This document shows positions 1-9,419 of a stretch of DNA of 64,000 nt, piece by piece. A program made the translations under genes and the position numbers. The stretch is from R-RK-3 sp963842775 (GTDB lineage Bacteria > Pseudomonadota > Alphaproteobacteria > Rhizobiales > Rhodomicrobiaceae): NCBI GenBank assembly GCA_963842775.1, contig CAWJHQ010000011.1:1116001-1180000 (forward strand), in the 5' to 3' direction. The notes beneath the pieces were generated by a model that had not been told where the DNA came from, searched no databases, and saw only the letters and a program-made list of their open reading frames with translations. The stretch's first letter is position 1, and each line of letters opens with the position of its first letter.

Positions 1-675
1 GCCCCAATAGTTCTCATTGCGCTCCAGGATGAGGCGGTCACCGCGCGTGTAGCTGACGAGTTTGTAAGGCCCGGTTCCGACTGCCACCTCCGGTTTGTTG
101 AAATCGGCCGATTGCGGCGGCGTGCCGATGCCCTCGCAGCCCTCGCGCTTGAAGGTGATCGGACCTGTCACGCCATTGGCGCTGGCCGAGAGAATGCCCC
201 AGGCGACGCTCTCGGTGGGCAGTAGCGGCGCGGGCGCATCCGTCTTGATGAGCAGCGTATGGTCGCCCTCGGCTTTCATGTCGGCGAAGGCCTTGGTGTA
301 GGTCGTGAACGCGGAGGGGCTGTCCTTGACCGTCGGCACGCGGCAGGCCGTGTAGATCACGTCCTTCGCGGTGAAATCGGCGCCGTTCGAAAATTTTACC
401 CCCTGGCGAAGGGTGAAGCGCCATGTTGTTTCGTCCACAGCCTCCCATTTCGTCGCCAGCCGCGGTTGCGGCTTTTGCGTCTCGTCCTGTGCGATCAGGG
501 ACTCGAACATATTCAGCCGCGTCTGATTGTTCGGCGACAGATTGTGGAAATGCGGATCGATGGAGGAAGGCTCGGCGGAAAGCCCGATCGTCAGATCCCG
601 GGCGAGAGCCGATGTAGAGGCAAGCGAGACGAGGGCGGCAAAGGCGATTGCGGTCTTCGTGGCGGAAGCGGTCAT
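1..675 (-). CDS. Peptide/nickel-type ABC transporter substrate-binding protein (C-terminus outside window)
   Basis: The reading frame is open from an ATG at 675 to the left edge (225 codons), so only the N-terminal part is present. It begins with a Sec signal peptide ending in a SALA-R type cleavage site. The mature part has hallmarks of the extracellular solute-binding family 5 (DppA/OppA-like): an early LTIGLSAEPSSIDPHF segment, an NMFESL motif, then WRFTLRQGVKFSNG and FTAKDVIYT. Such lipid-free periplasmic proteins deliver peptides or other small organic solutes to Dpp-type permeases. An AAAGGA ribosome site lies just upstream of 675. It is divergent from suyA, and the 243 bp between them presumably hold both promoters. 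The ligand cannot be inferred, but the position beside sulfolactate genes leaves an organosulfonate possible. Confidence 0.85.
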   Translation of the reverse strand, partial: MTASATKTAIAFAALVSLASTSALARDLTIGLSAEPSSIDPHFHNLSPNNQTRLNMFESLIAQDETQKPQPRLATKWEAVDETTWRFTLRQGVKFSNGADFTAKDVIYTACRVPTVKDSPSAFTTYTKAFADMKAEGDHTLLIKTDAPAPLLPTESVAWGILSASANGVTGPITFKREGCEGIGTPPQSADFNKPEVAVGTGPYKLVSYTRGDRLILERNENYWG

Positions 676-918
676 CGTCGGTCCTTTCGCGGATTGAAGG
701 ATCTGCGGCGGCTGGCTCCATGATGCGTGGCTGGGGAAAGAGGCTAATATGCGCCTATTGGATTTCAAAGTAGATTTGTTTGCGTGGGAACGATCGAAGA
801 ACCGTTCGTCGCGGCAGCTTCCGGGAACTTGAATGCGGCCCGGCTTTCGCCGTCGTTCCGTGTCTTATAGAGTGGCGCCGAGCAGCAACGCGCCGAACCG
901 CCGGAGGAGAGCATCTTA

Positions 919-1206
919 ATGTCCACGCCGCATTTTCTTGTTCACAGCCCGAAAGACAATGTCGGCGTCGTGGTCGTGGAAGGGTTGACGGCGGGCACGC
1001 AGATGCTCGGAGTCGTCACCGAGACCGACAGCCCGCTGACGCTCACAGCGCGGCACGACATTCCGATCGGCCATAAGGTGGCGCTCACTCAGCTCACCAG
1101 CGGCGATACCGTCGTCAAATATGGCGAGGACATAGGCCGGATGATTGGAGACGCCGCGCCGGGTGAGCATGTGCATGTCCACAATCTGAAAACCAAACGC
1201 TGGTAA
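919..1206 (+). CDS. suyA: (2R)-sulfolactate sulfo-lyase, small (alpha) subunit
   Basis: A 95-residue protein of the SAF-domain/UxaA N-terminal type, the small subunit of the split altronate-dehydratase-like lyases. With SuyB it cleaves (R)-3-sulfolactate to pyruvate and sulfite in the cytoplasm. A strong ribosome site (GGAGGAGAG, 902-910) precedes the ATG. The sequence shows the family's central GHKVAL and C-terminal GEHVHVHNLKTKRW features. SuyB follows after 9 bp, so the two are translated as a pair. The alternative is the small half of altronate or galactarate dehydratase, but separate small and large subunits next to two sulfolactate-dehydrogenase-like domains favour SuyA. Confidence 0.85.
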   Translation: MSTPHFLVHSPKDNVGVVVVEGLTAGTQMLGVVTETDSPLTLTARHDIPIGHKVALTQLTSGDTVVKYGEDIGRMIGDAAPGEHVHVHNLKTKRW

Positions 1207-1215
1207 GGGCCGCCG

Positions 1216-2397
1216 ATGGCTTCCAAATACGCCAATTACACATTCAAGGGCTTTCGCCGCGACAATGGCCGGGTCGGCGTGCGCAACCATGTCGTGATCC
1301 TGCCCGTGGACGACATCTCAAACGCCGCCTGCGAGGCCGTCGCCAACAACATCAAGGGCACGATGGCCCTGCCCCACTCCTATGGACGCCTGCAGTTCGG
1401 CGCGGATCTCGACCTGCATTTCCGCACCATGATCGGCACCGGCTCCAATCCGAATATCGCGGCTTGCGTGGTCATCGGCATCGAGCCCGGCTGGACGAAA
1501 CGCATCACCGACGGCATCGCCGCTACAGGCAAGCCCGTCGCAGGGTTTTCGATCGAGCAGAATGGCGATCTGAAAACCATCATGGACGCCTCGCGCGCGG
1601 CCAAGGAGTTCGTGCATTACGCCACCGAATTGCAGCGCGAGGAATGTTCGATCTCCGAACTTTGGGTGTCCACCAAATGCGGCGAGAGCGACACGACGAC
1701 AGGCCTCGGCTCATGCCCGACTGTCGGCAATATGTATGACAAGCTGCTGCCCGAAGGGATTTACGGCTGCTTCGGCGAAACCTCGGAGATTACCGGGGGC
1801 GAGCATATCTGCAAGGCGCGGGCGGCCACGCCCGAGGTGGGCGAGCGGTGGTACCGGATGTGGAAGGCGTATCAGGACGAGGTGATCGAGGCCAATAAGG
1901 TGGATGATCTGTCGGAAAGCCAGCCAACCAAGGGCAACATCGAAGGCGGCCTCACCACCATCGAAGAAAAGGCGCTCGGCAATCTGGAAAAGATCGGCCG
2001 GACGAGCCGGTATATCGACATTCTGGAGCCGGCCGAAGCGCCGAACTCCGGCCCGGGCCTCTATTATATGGACACATCGTCCGCCGCAGCCGAATGCGTC
2101 ACGCTGATGGCGGCGGGCGGCTATGCCGTCCACACCTTCCCCACGGGCCAAGGCAATGTGATCGGCAATCCGATCGTGCCCGTCATCAAGATCACCGCCA
2201 ATCCGCGCACGATGCGCACGATGAGCGAACATGTCGATCTCGATGTCTCCGGCATCCTGCGTCGGGACATGACCATCGATGGAGCGGGCGACGGATTGAT
2301 CGACATGATCCTGCGTACCGCAAATGGGCGCACCACAGCCGCCGAGGCACTCGGCCATCGGGAATTCGTCATGACGAAGCTGTATCGCAGTGCCTGA
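1216..2397 (+). CDS. suyB: (2R)-sulfolactate sulfo-lyase, large (beta) subunit
   Basis: A 393-residue UxaA-family large subunit. It opens with the FKGFRRDNGRVGVRNHV segment and has the cysteine-containing family motifs STKCGESDTTTGLGSC and GCFGETSEITGGEH, then FPTGQGNVIGNPIVPVIK near the C-terminus. Length and motifs match SuyB-type lyases closely. These are thought to be metal-dependent and to release sulfite by beta-elimination from (R)-3-sulfolactate, leaving pyruvate. It is the second gene of the suyA-suyB-slcC/comC operon, with 48 bp to the next start. No sulfite exporter or sulfite dehydrogenase is visible nearby, so the fate of the sulfite is unknown. Confidence 0.88.
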   Translation: MASKYANYTFKGFRRDNGRVGVRNHVVILPVDDISNAACEAVANNIKGTMALPHSYGRLQFGADLDLHFRTMIGTGSNPNIAACVVIGIEPGWTKRITDGIAATGKPVAGFSIEQNGDLKTIMDASRAAKEFVHYATELQREECSISELWVSTKCGESDTTTGLGSCPTVGNMYDKLLPEGIYGCFGETSEITGGEHICKARAATPEVGERWYRMWKAYQDEVIEANKVDDLSESQPTKGNIEGGLTTIEEKALGNLEKIGRTSRYIDILEPAEAPNSGPGLYYMDTSSAAAECVTLMAAGGYAVHTFPTGQGNVIGNPIVPVIKITANPRTMRTMSEHVDLDVSGILRRDMTIDGAGDGLIDMILRTANGRTTAAEALGHREFVMTKLYRSA

Positions 2398-2445
2398 GCG
2401 AACCCTGCGTATCCATGAATTCCCCTCAATCTGAAAGCGGTTGCC

Positions 2446-4407
2446 GTGCCCGACATCGTCATTCCCGAATTTATGGACGCCGCGCCGGTCGAGCGGTTGC
2501 GGGCAAAATATTCGGTGCATTGGGAGGAGGACCTCTGGAGCAAACGCGTCGAGTTGGAGGCGCTCATGGCCGATGCCGTCGCGCTGATCGTCCGCAATCG
2601 CACCCAGGTCGACGCGGGACTGATCGGCAAAGCGCCGAAATTGCGGGTCGTCGGGCGGCTCGGCGTCGGGCTCGACAATATCGATCTGGAAGCCTGCAAG
2701 GCGCGGAGCATCGCCGTCTGTCCGGCCACCGGGGCCAATGCGGATGCGGTCGGGGAATATGTCGTGGCCGCCGCATTGCTCCTCTTGCGCCGGGTGGCGT
2801 TCTCCGGCACCGCGCGCCTGATGCAGGGCGAATGGCCCCGCCAGGAGATGGGCGAAGGCTTCGAATGCGCCCGCAGGACGCTGGGGTTGGTCGGCTTCGG
2901 TTCAATCGGTCAGGTAACGGCCGCCAAGGCCCGCGCCCTCGGCTGCAAGACGCTGGCATTCGACGCCTTCCTGGCGGAAAGCGATCCAGCCTGGCAGGAT
3001 ACGGAGCGCGCCGATCTCGGCGGTGTCCTTGCACGGTCCGACATCCTCACGCTGCATTGCCCGCTGACGCCGCAAACGCGGGGGCTGATCGGCGCCAGCG
3101 AGATCGCGGCCATGCGGCCCGGAGCCATTTTGATCAACACCGCGCGCGGCGGTATCGTCGAGGAAGGCGCGCTCGCCGCTGCCTTGCGGACAGGCCACTT
3201 GGGAGGCGCGGCAATCGACGTGTTTGATACCGAGCCGATCACGGCGGACACGGCGTCGCTCTTCTCCGGCCTGCCCAATGTGATCCTCACGCCGCACATT
3301 GCGGGCATCACCGTGGAGTCGAACCGGCGCATCAGCGAGGTGACTGTGAATAACGTCCTTGCGGCATTGCGGGCGAGCGGATCGATGACCGGCGCGGCGC
3401 ACCGCCAGGGGTACTCATCGATCTCGTCTCGCAGCGCCCTCGTCGCCTCGTCCACCAGCCCGGAAAACGCCGCCGCTGTGGCGCGGGCCCTGGTCGCCGC
3501 CGAGATCGACGGGCAGAAGGGACACGGACTGTCCCGCGTCGCCGCCTATGCCGCGCAGGCCCGGTCCGGCAAGGTCGATGGGCACGCCGTACCGCAGCTC
3601 CACCAGGCGCGTACGGCGAGCATGATGATCGATGTTGCGAACGGTTTCGCCTATCCGGCTTTCGAGCTGGCGATTGCCGAGCTGCCGGGAGTCGCGCGCC
3701 AGACCGGCATCGCCGCTGTGGGATTTACCCGCTCGCATCATGCGGGTGCGCTTGGACTGGTGGTCGAACGCATCGCTGAGGCGGGCTTGCTCGCGCTGAT
3801 GGTCACCAATTCGCCGCAGGCGATGGCGGCGTGGGGCGGCAGTCGCGGGCTTTTCGGCACAAACCCGATCGCCTTTGCCGCACCGAGGCCGAAAAGCGAA
3901 CCACTGGTCATCGATCTGGCACTTACTGAAGTCGCGCGCGGCAAGATCATGACGGCCGCGCAAAAGGGCGAGCCGATCCCCGAAGGCTGGGCGAACGATG
4001 CCGACGGCAACCCGACGACTGATGCGGCGGCGGCGCTCAAGGGAACGCTGACGCCGATCGGCGGCGCGAAAGGGGCGGCGCTGGCGCTCATGGTCGAGCT
4101 GATGGCCGCGGCGCTCACCGGAGCCAATCTGGCGTTCCAGGCCAGCTCGTTTTTCGACGTCGGCGGCCCGCCGCCCGGCATCGGCCAATTCCTCATCGCC
4201 ATCGACCCGGCGGCGTTCGGCGGAGAACAGGCCTTCGCCGAACGCCTGGAACTGCTGGCCGGTGAGATCGACGCGGATGGAGCGGCACGCCTGCCGGGAA
4301 CCAGGCGGCTGGCACTGCGCGAAGCCGCGAGGCGCGACGGCGTTTTTGTGGGGCACGCGATATTCGAGCAACTGCAGCAGATCGCGGCTGCTGGTGCGAA
4401 TGGGTGA
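2446..4407 (+). CDS. slcC/comC: Joined (S)-sulfolactate dehydrogenase / (R)-sulfolactate dehydrogenase reading frame
   Basis: One 653-codon frame holds two enzymes that are normally separate. Residues 1-313 are a D-2-hydroxyacid dehydrogenase (SlcC type) with a GFGSIG dinucleotide loop, INTARGG, DVFDTEPI and LTPHIAG containing the expected Arg, Glu and His. Residues 314-653 are a malate/L-lactate dehydrogenase-2 fold (ComC type) with SHHAGALG, FGTNPIAFAAP and a C-terminal GGAKGAAL. In the known pathway SlcC oxidises (S)-sulfolactate to sulfopyruvate and ComC reduces it to the (R)-form used by SuyAB. The start is GTG at 2446 with a weak ribosome site. At the junction, one extra G near 3370 would explain the fusion: without it slcC ends in TGA overlapping the ATG at 3385 (ATGA), the coupling seen at other gene pairs here. 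The fusion is therefore uncertain; the functions are well supported. Confidence 0.85.
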   Translation: MPDIVIPEFMDAAPVERLRAKYSVHWEEDLWSKRVELEALMADAVALIVRNRTQVDAGLIGKAPKLRVVGRLGVGLDNIDLEACKARSIAVCPATGANADAVGEYVVAAALLLLRRVAFSGTARLMQGEWPRQEMGEGFECARRTLGLVGFGSIGQVTAAKARALGCKTLAFDAFLAESDPAWQDTERADLGGVLARSDILTLHCPLTPQTRGLIGASEIAAMRPGAILINTARGGIVEEGALAAALRTGHLGGAAIDVFDTEPITADTASLFSGLPNVILTPHIAGITVESNRRISEVTVNNVLAALRASGSMTGAAHRQGYSSISSRSALVASSTSPENAAAVARALVAAEIDGQKGHGLSRVAAYAAQARSGKVDGHAVPQLHQARTASMMIDVANGFAYPAFELAIAELPGVARQTGIAAVGFTRSHHAGALGLVVERIAEAGLLALMVTNSPQAMAAWGGSRGLFGTNPIAFAAPRPKSEPLVIDLALTEVARGKIMTAAQKGEPIPEGWANDADGNPTTDAAAALKGTLTPIGGAKGAALALMVELMAAALTGANLAFQASSFFDVGGPPPGIGQFLIAIDPAAFGGEQAFAERLELLAGEIDADGAARLPGTRRLALREAARRDGVFVGHAIFEQLQQIAAAGANG

Positions 4408-4540
4408 AGCCGCCCTGCACGCCCCTGCGTCTGATCCAACCCCGCGAACTGGTCCGGTCCCAGAGCAAAGCTTAGTCAGCACCCCTGAGGGGCGCCGACT
4501 TCAGCGATGTTTTGCGCCAATGAGCGCTTCGAGGCAGGTG

Positions 4541-5677
4541 TTATTGCCCGCCCCAACGTTTCGGATAGTTGGGCATCTTCTCGCAGCCGCACATGGCGTA
4601 GTGCAGCGGCGGCATCTTGTCGTTGATGAACTGGTCGAGATTCTCAGATGTAATCGCCGGCTGCGGCAGGTTCCATTCCGGACCGGGCACCGCCTCGCCG
4701 TTCAGGATTTTGACGGCGGCAATGATCGGCGTGCGCCATTGATAGGTCGGATAGGTCGGCGCAATCGCGGTCAGCTTCAGCTGCTTCCATTTTTGCAGGA
4801 AATCCTGCTGGTCTTCGCCCGTGATGACGGGCACCTTCGCGCCGGCATCCTCGAACGCCTCGATAGCCGCGACCGATGTTGCGCCCGCATCCATCCACAC
4901 CGCGTCCAGCTTGCCTTCGCGCTGGATGTAGTCTTCGACGATCGATTTTGTCTTGGCACGGTCGCCATTGGTAAATTCGGCGCCGACGATCTTCAGGCCG
5001 GCATCCTCCAAAATATGCTTGGCGGCGGAATAGCGCGTCTCAAGCACGTCCACGCCAGGCAGAATGCGCAGCATCAGCACTTTTCCGCCTTTGGCGGCGT
5101 TATCGGCGATGAACTGGCCGGACTGAATGCCGAACCCATAACCGCCCACCGGCTTGATGAAGGTGACCGGGCATTTCGTGTTGACGCCACGGTCGAAAAC
5201 GATGACGGGGAGCTGCTTGCAGGCTTTCTCAACCGCCGGTGTCAGCGCCGCGGTGGTATTCGGCGAAACGATGAGGATGTTGCACTTGCCGCCGGCGAGG
5301 AGGTCGTCAATGTCGGCGATCTGCTTGTCATCGGAGCCTTCTGCGTCGGTGACGATAAACTCCTTGATCTGATCCTTCAGCATGTCGACCTGCGCCTGCA
5401 TCGTTTTCCAGCCGACAACGCGCCAGGGATTGTTGACGCCGGCATTGGAGAAACAGACCGTATACGGACCGGTCTTCTTATATTTGGCGGTGTCGGCCTT
5501 CTGGTCGCCGAAATGCTGAAGCCAGGGCTCGCCGGCGGGACCGGCCGCCTTGGCGCCGAGCATGTCTTTCTGCTTGGCGAATTCCTTCGGGTCGTCGAAG
5601 TTCGGAGCTTGCGCAAAAGACGCTCCCGCGCTCAGCAACAGCGCAAGGCCCGCAGTCAGGGCAGATAGGCGTTTCAT
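4541..5677 (-). CDS. Sugar-type (CUT2) ABC transporter periplasmic substrate-binding protein
   Basis: 378 residues from ATG 5677, preceded by GGAGGACTTA. An N-terminal signal peptide ends near GASFAQA. The rest is a type I periplasmic-binding fold of the ribose/xylose group, with IVTDAEGSDDKQIADIDDLL, ILIVSPNTTAAL, VIVFDRGV and VWMDAGATSVAAIEAFEDAG. It is the last gene of a four-gene minus-strand operon (ATPase, permease, permease, binding protein) and the only one without a frameshift. The C-terminus carries a CGCEKMP cysteine pair. The ligand is unknown; a sugar or polyol is usual for the family, but the convergent sulfolactate genes end only 133 bp away. Confidence 0.88.
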   Translation of the reverse strand: MKRLSALTAGLALLLSAGASFAQAPNFDDPKEFAKQKDMLGAKAAGPAGEPWLQHFGDQKADTAKYKKTGPYTVCFSNAGVNNPWRVVGWKTMQAQVDMLKDQIKEFIVTDAEGSDDKQIADIDDLLAGGKCNILIVSPNTTAALTPAVEKACKQLPVIVFDRGVNTKCPVTFIKPVGGYGFGIQSGQFIADNAAKGGKVLMLRILPGVDVLETRYSAAKHILEDAGLKIVGAEFTNGDRAKTKSIVEDYIQREGKLDAVWMDAGATSVAAIEAFEDAGAKVPVITGEDQQDFLQKWKQLKLTAIAPTYPTYQWRTPIIAAVKILNGEAVPGPEWNLPQPAITSENLDQFINDKMPPLHYAMCGCEKMPNYPKRWGGQ

Positions 5678-5739
5678 TAAGTCCTCCGATTGTTTTGCGT
5701 TTCTTAATCCGTGCCGGCGACGCGGGGTCGCGAGCGAAT

Positions 5740-6728
5740 TCATCCTCCTGCCCGCTGCCGCCTGTGTTGGGCAAGCGCAACTGCCGATATAAGTATTATC
5801 CCTTGCACCGCGTCGCGGATCGGCTTGGGCAGAGCCGAGCATGTTCAACAGCGTGAAGATGGCTTGCAATGTCAGCGCCCCGGCGATGGATGCGCCGACC
5901 GAGCCGCGCCCGCCGAGAAGCTGCGCTCCGCCGATCACGGCGGCGGTGATCGCCTGCAATTCGTAGCCGAAGCCGACATCGGTCGAAACGCCGGCGAAAC
6001 CGCCTAGCAGAATGCCGGCGAGCACCGCCGACACGGACGAGATCGACGAATGCGATGATGCGCACACGCTCCACCGGCGTCCCTGCGAGCTGCGCCGCGC
6101 GCGGATTGTCGCCGACCGCATGAACAAGCCGCCCATAGACCGTGCGATGCATCAGCCACCATAGGAGCCCGCCAATGACGACCAGCACGATGAGCGCGAT
6201 CGGCAGGATCCCGATCAGCGGAAGATCGCTGATCATCGCCCGGCCGAAATAGCGGAAACTGTCGGGCAAATAGCCGCGCGGCGATCCTCCCGACCAGGTC
6301 AGCGCCACGCCGTTCAGCGTTATCATCATGCCGAGCGTGGCGATGATCGAGGGAACCTTGAGGTAGGAGACCACCGCCCCGTTGATCAGACCGACGGCGA
6401 CGCCGATGCCCAGCATCAGCGGAATGACCCATGCGGTCGCATTCGGGTCGCCATTGATGAGGATGGAGCTGCCGATGACAGTCAGCGTGATGATCGAGCC
6501 GACGGACAGATCGAAGCCGCCGGACGTAATGACGTAGACCTGTCCGGCGGCGAGAATCGCGAGCGGCGCCGCCCGTTTGAGGAAATTCATGTAGCCGGCC
6601 GGCTCAAGAAAATGCGGCGACTGGATCGCGATCGCCGCGATGAGCAGCGCCAGCACGATGTAAACCGGATTGAGCGCGAGGCGGCGCGCGGGCAAGCGTG
6701 CCGGGGGCGTCGCCGCGAGGTCGCTCAT
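5740..6728 (-). pseudogene. CUT2-type ABC transporter permease, frameshifted twice
   Basis: Starts at ATG 6728, overlapping the stop of the upstream permease by ATGA. The first ~225 residues are a clean RbsC/AraH-type permease: several hydrophobic helices, the GGFDLSVGSI loop, PSIIATLGMM, and GRLVHAVGDNPRAAQLAGTPVERVRI. The frame is lost at about 6044, resumes as VSAVLAGILLGGFAG and ITAAVIGGAQLLGGRGSV, and is lost again at about 5821, after which a third frame gives IRDAVQGIILISAVA and a stop at 5740. Removing a single base at each point restores an uninterrupted protein of about 328 residues. Both may be sequencing errors rather than real lesions. Confidence 0.8.
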
Positions 6729-7714
6729 GCCACGATCCTTTTCGAGCGGACGGCATAAAACGCAACCGCGGCGACGATGACGAGGCCGCGCAGGATCTGC
6801 TTGGCGAAGGCATCCACCCCGGCGAGGTTGAAGATCGAGTCGATCAGCGAAAAGATCATCACGCCCGCCATGGTGCCCCAGACGCCGCCGCGCCCGCCCG
6901 CCAGCACCGTGCCGCCGATGACCACGACGGCGATGGATTCCAGATCGTAGACGCCGTCGCGGCCGACCCAGGGAGCGCCCGAGCGCAGCCGGCTGGCGAG
7001 ATATAGCCCGGCGACGGACGCGCAGAGGCTGCTGATGACGTGAGCGGCAATAATAACGCGCGACGTTTTCACACCCGCAAGGCGCGCCGCATCCGGCATT
7101 GCCGCCGACCGCATAGATGTTGGAGCCGAATTTCGTGAAACGCAGCACAAACCAGCTCAGAGCGGCGAGCGCGACCAGAAACGGCACGCTCATCGGCAGG
7201 CCGCCGATTTCGCCATAGGCGAAGACCTGGAACTCAATGGGCACCGACCCCGCGAAATTGGTGAAGGCGGTGGAGAGCAAACCTTGGAGAAGCAGCGCCA
7301 TGCCGAGCGTGGCAATGAGCGGGTTCACCTGAAGCTGGGTGATGATCAGCCCGTTCAATCACGCCGACCACCGCTCCGATGGCCAGCACGGCAAGTATCG
7401 CCGGCAGCATCATGGCGGGGTCGCCCGACATGATGAAGGACGCCAGCACCGCCGACACCGAGATGAGATTGGCAACCGACAGGTCGATCGAGGCGACGAG
7501 AATGGCGAAGGTTTGGCCGATGGCGGTGATGCCGAGCGCTATCGAACGGCCCAGAATGCCGATGAGATTTTCAAAACTGAGATACTGCGCCTGGCCGGTT
7601 GCCAACGCGATGGCGGCATAGACACCGAGCGCCACAGCCAGAAAGATCAGCGGGGCGATGCGCTCCAGGCGCAGCGTGCCGGAAGGCGAAGCGGGAAGCG
7701 CTGGCTGTGATCAT
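6725..7714 (-). pseudogene. CUT2-type ABC transporter permease, frameshifted three times
   Basis: The ATG at 7714 overlaps the ATPase stop (ATGA). The protein is recognisable in three pieces: LERIAPLIFLAVALGVY through AILVASIDLSVANLISVSAV, then NGLIITQLQVNPLIATLGMA through FGSNIYAVGGN, then DAARLAGVKTSRV through VVIGGTVLAGGRGGVWGTMAG to the stop at 6725. Each junction (about 7694, 7356 and 7097) is repaired by deleting one base, giving about 329 residues with the usual permease loop LVASIDLSV. It would pair with the downstream permease as the membrane heterodimer of the importer. The lesions are single-base insertions only, so a read-level artefact is plausible. Confidence 0.8.
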
Positions 7715-9223
7715 GCGGCGCCCGCCAATTCGGTCTTGCCGGTTGCGGCGCGCATGATCTCGGCTTCTCCGACGCCGCGCGCGAATTCACCGACGATCGT
7801 GCCGTCGCGCATGACCAGGATGCGATCCGCCGCCCCGAGCACTTCCGGAAGGTCGGACGATACCATCATCACCGCGGCGCCGCCTCGCGCGAGATCACGC
7901 ATCAGGTGATAGATGCCAGCCTTGGCGTTGACGTCGATGCCGCGCGTCGGCTCGATGAACAGCAGCACCTTGGGCGCGAGCGCCAGCCATCGGGCAATGA
8001 CGGTTTTCTGCTGATTGCCGCCGGAGAGACCGCGAATGTCCTGATCGAAACTGGCGGCGCGCACGTCCAGGCGGGTCAGCAGCGCGTCCATCGCATCGGC
8101 ATCGCCGTAGCGGGTGCGCGCGGGGGAGCGGGCGAGGCCCGACAAGGCGCGGGAACACAGCATGGCGTTATCGCGCACCGACTGCATCAGCAGCAAGGCT
8201 TCCGCTTTGCGGTGCTCCGGGGAGCAGGCCGATCCCGGCACGCATCGCCTCGCGCGGGCGGGTAAAGCGCACCGTCTCGCCGCGCAAGGTCGCGGTGCCG
8301 CGCTCGAAAGGCTCATCGCCGAACAGCGCCATGGCGAGCGCCGACCGCCCGGCGCCCTGAATACCCGCAAAGCCGACGATCTCGCCAGCGCGCAGATCAA
8401 GGTCAATGTCACGAAGACGGTGATTGCCGCCGCCCCTCACCGACAGCACCACATCGCCGATCTCACCGGGCGTCGCCGGAGGCGGGTAGAAATCGCCGAT
8501 ATCGCGGCCCACCATGGCGCGGATCACCACCGAGGCATCCGGCACATGGTCATATTGAGCGGCGAGCTTGCCGTCCTTCAGCACGGTGACGCGGTCGGCG
8601 AGCTGGGCGATCTCGTGCATCCGGTGCGTGATATAGACGACGGCATGGCCCTGTTCGCGCAGCGTGTTCACCAGGCCGAAAAGCACCTTGCATTCATGTT
8701 CGTTGAGCGCGGCGGTCGGCTCGTCCATGACGATGACCTTGGCGTCGAGAGCGACGGCTTTGGCGATTTCCACGAGCTGCTGCTCGGCGACATCGAGGTC
8801 GCCGACGAGACTGTCCGCCGCGATGCGGTGAACGCTGCCGAAGAGATCGAGCACTTGCCGCGTCTCGAGCCGCATGCGGCTCTTGTCGAGCAAGCCGTGC
8901 CGGGTCGGCTCGCGGCCGAGAAAGATGTTTTCCGCCACCGTCCGGTTGGGCAGCAGCGAGAATTCCTGATAGATGACGCTGATGCCGGCACGCAGCGCTT
9001 CGACCGGATGCGCGAAGTGGACCGGCTCGCCGCCAATGACGAGCGTGCCGCTATCGGGCTGGTAGGCGCCGGACAGAATTTTGATGAGCGTGGATTTGCC
9101 GGCGCCGTTTTCGCCGACAAGTGCGTGTACTTCGCCGGCGTGGCACGCAAAGCTCACATCATCAAGCGCCTTCACACCCGGGAAGGTCTTGGAAATGCCG
9201 CGCATTTCGAAGACCGTCTCCAT
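7711..9223 (-). pseudogene. CUT2-type ABC transporter double ATPase, frameshifted once
   Basis: First gene of the minus-strand importer operon; ATG 9223 follows a GGAGG site. The N-terminal nucleotide-binding half has Walker A GENGAGKST and Walker B VIVMDEPTAAL. The second half has the usual degenerate P-loop (GIQGAGRS), signature LSGGNQQK, and EPTRGID without the preceding Walker B Asp. This asymmetry is common in RbsA/XylG/MglA proteins. The frame breaks near 8220, where CTCCCCGGAG should read CTCCCGGAG to give LLPEHRKAE. After that correction the protein has about 503 residues. It energises uptake of the unknown ligand bound by the protein encoded at 4541-5677. Confidence 0.85.
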
Positions 9224-9281
9224 GGTCTTCCTCCCACACATCGTTTTTATTCTGGCCGGCGGATGACACGCCGACAGTTGA

Positions 9282-9295
9282 TGTAATCGATTGCA
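9282..9295 (-). promoter_or_regulatory. LacI-family-like operator upstream of the first CUT2 importer
   Basis: The 14-mer TGTAATCGATTGCA is palindromic except for one mismatched pair and has the central CG of LacI-family operators. It lies 59-72 bp upstream of the ATPase start at 9223 and is read towards it. No LacI-type regulator gene is present in the window, so the controlling protein, if any, is encoded elsewhere. Confidence 0.5.
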
Positions 9296-9419
9296 TAATC
9301 TACCGCACCGCCAAGCCACTCTGTCAAACAAATAGACAGCACGCCGCAGAATTCGCGGATGGTCCACCGCCAAACGCCAGCGTTCTGCTTGGCGGCGCAA
9401 AATGGCCACCGCTAGCGCC

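Noticed and set aside
38..721. 227-codon minus-strand frame overlapping the peptide-binding protein
   Set aside because: Arg/His-rich out-of-frame text; the binding protein in the adjacent frame has a signal peptide and family motifs.
1711..2520. 269-codon minus-strand frame opposite suyB
   Set aside because: Antisense shadow of a strongly conserved gene.
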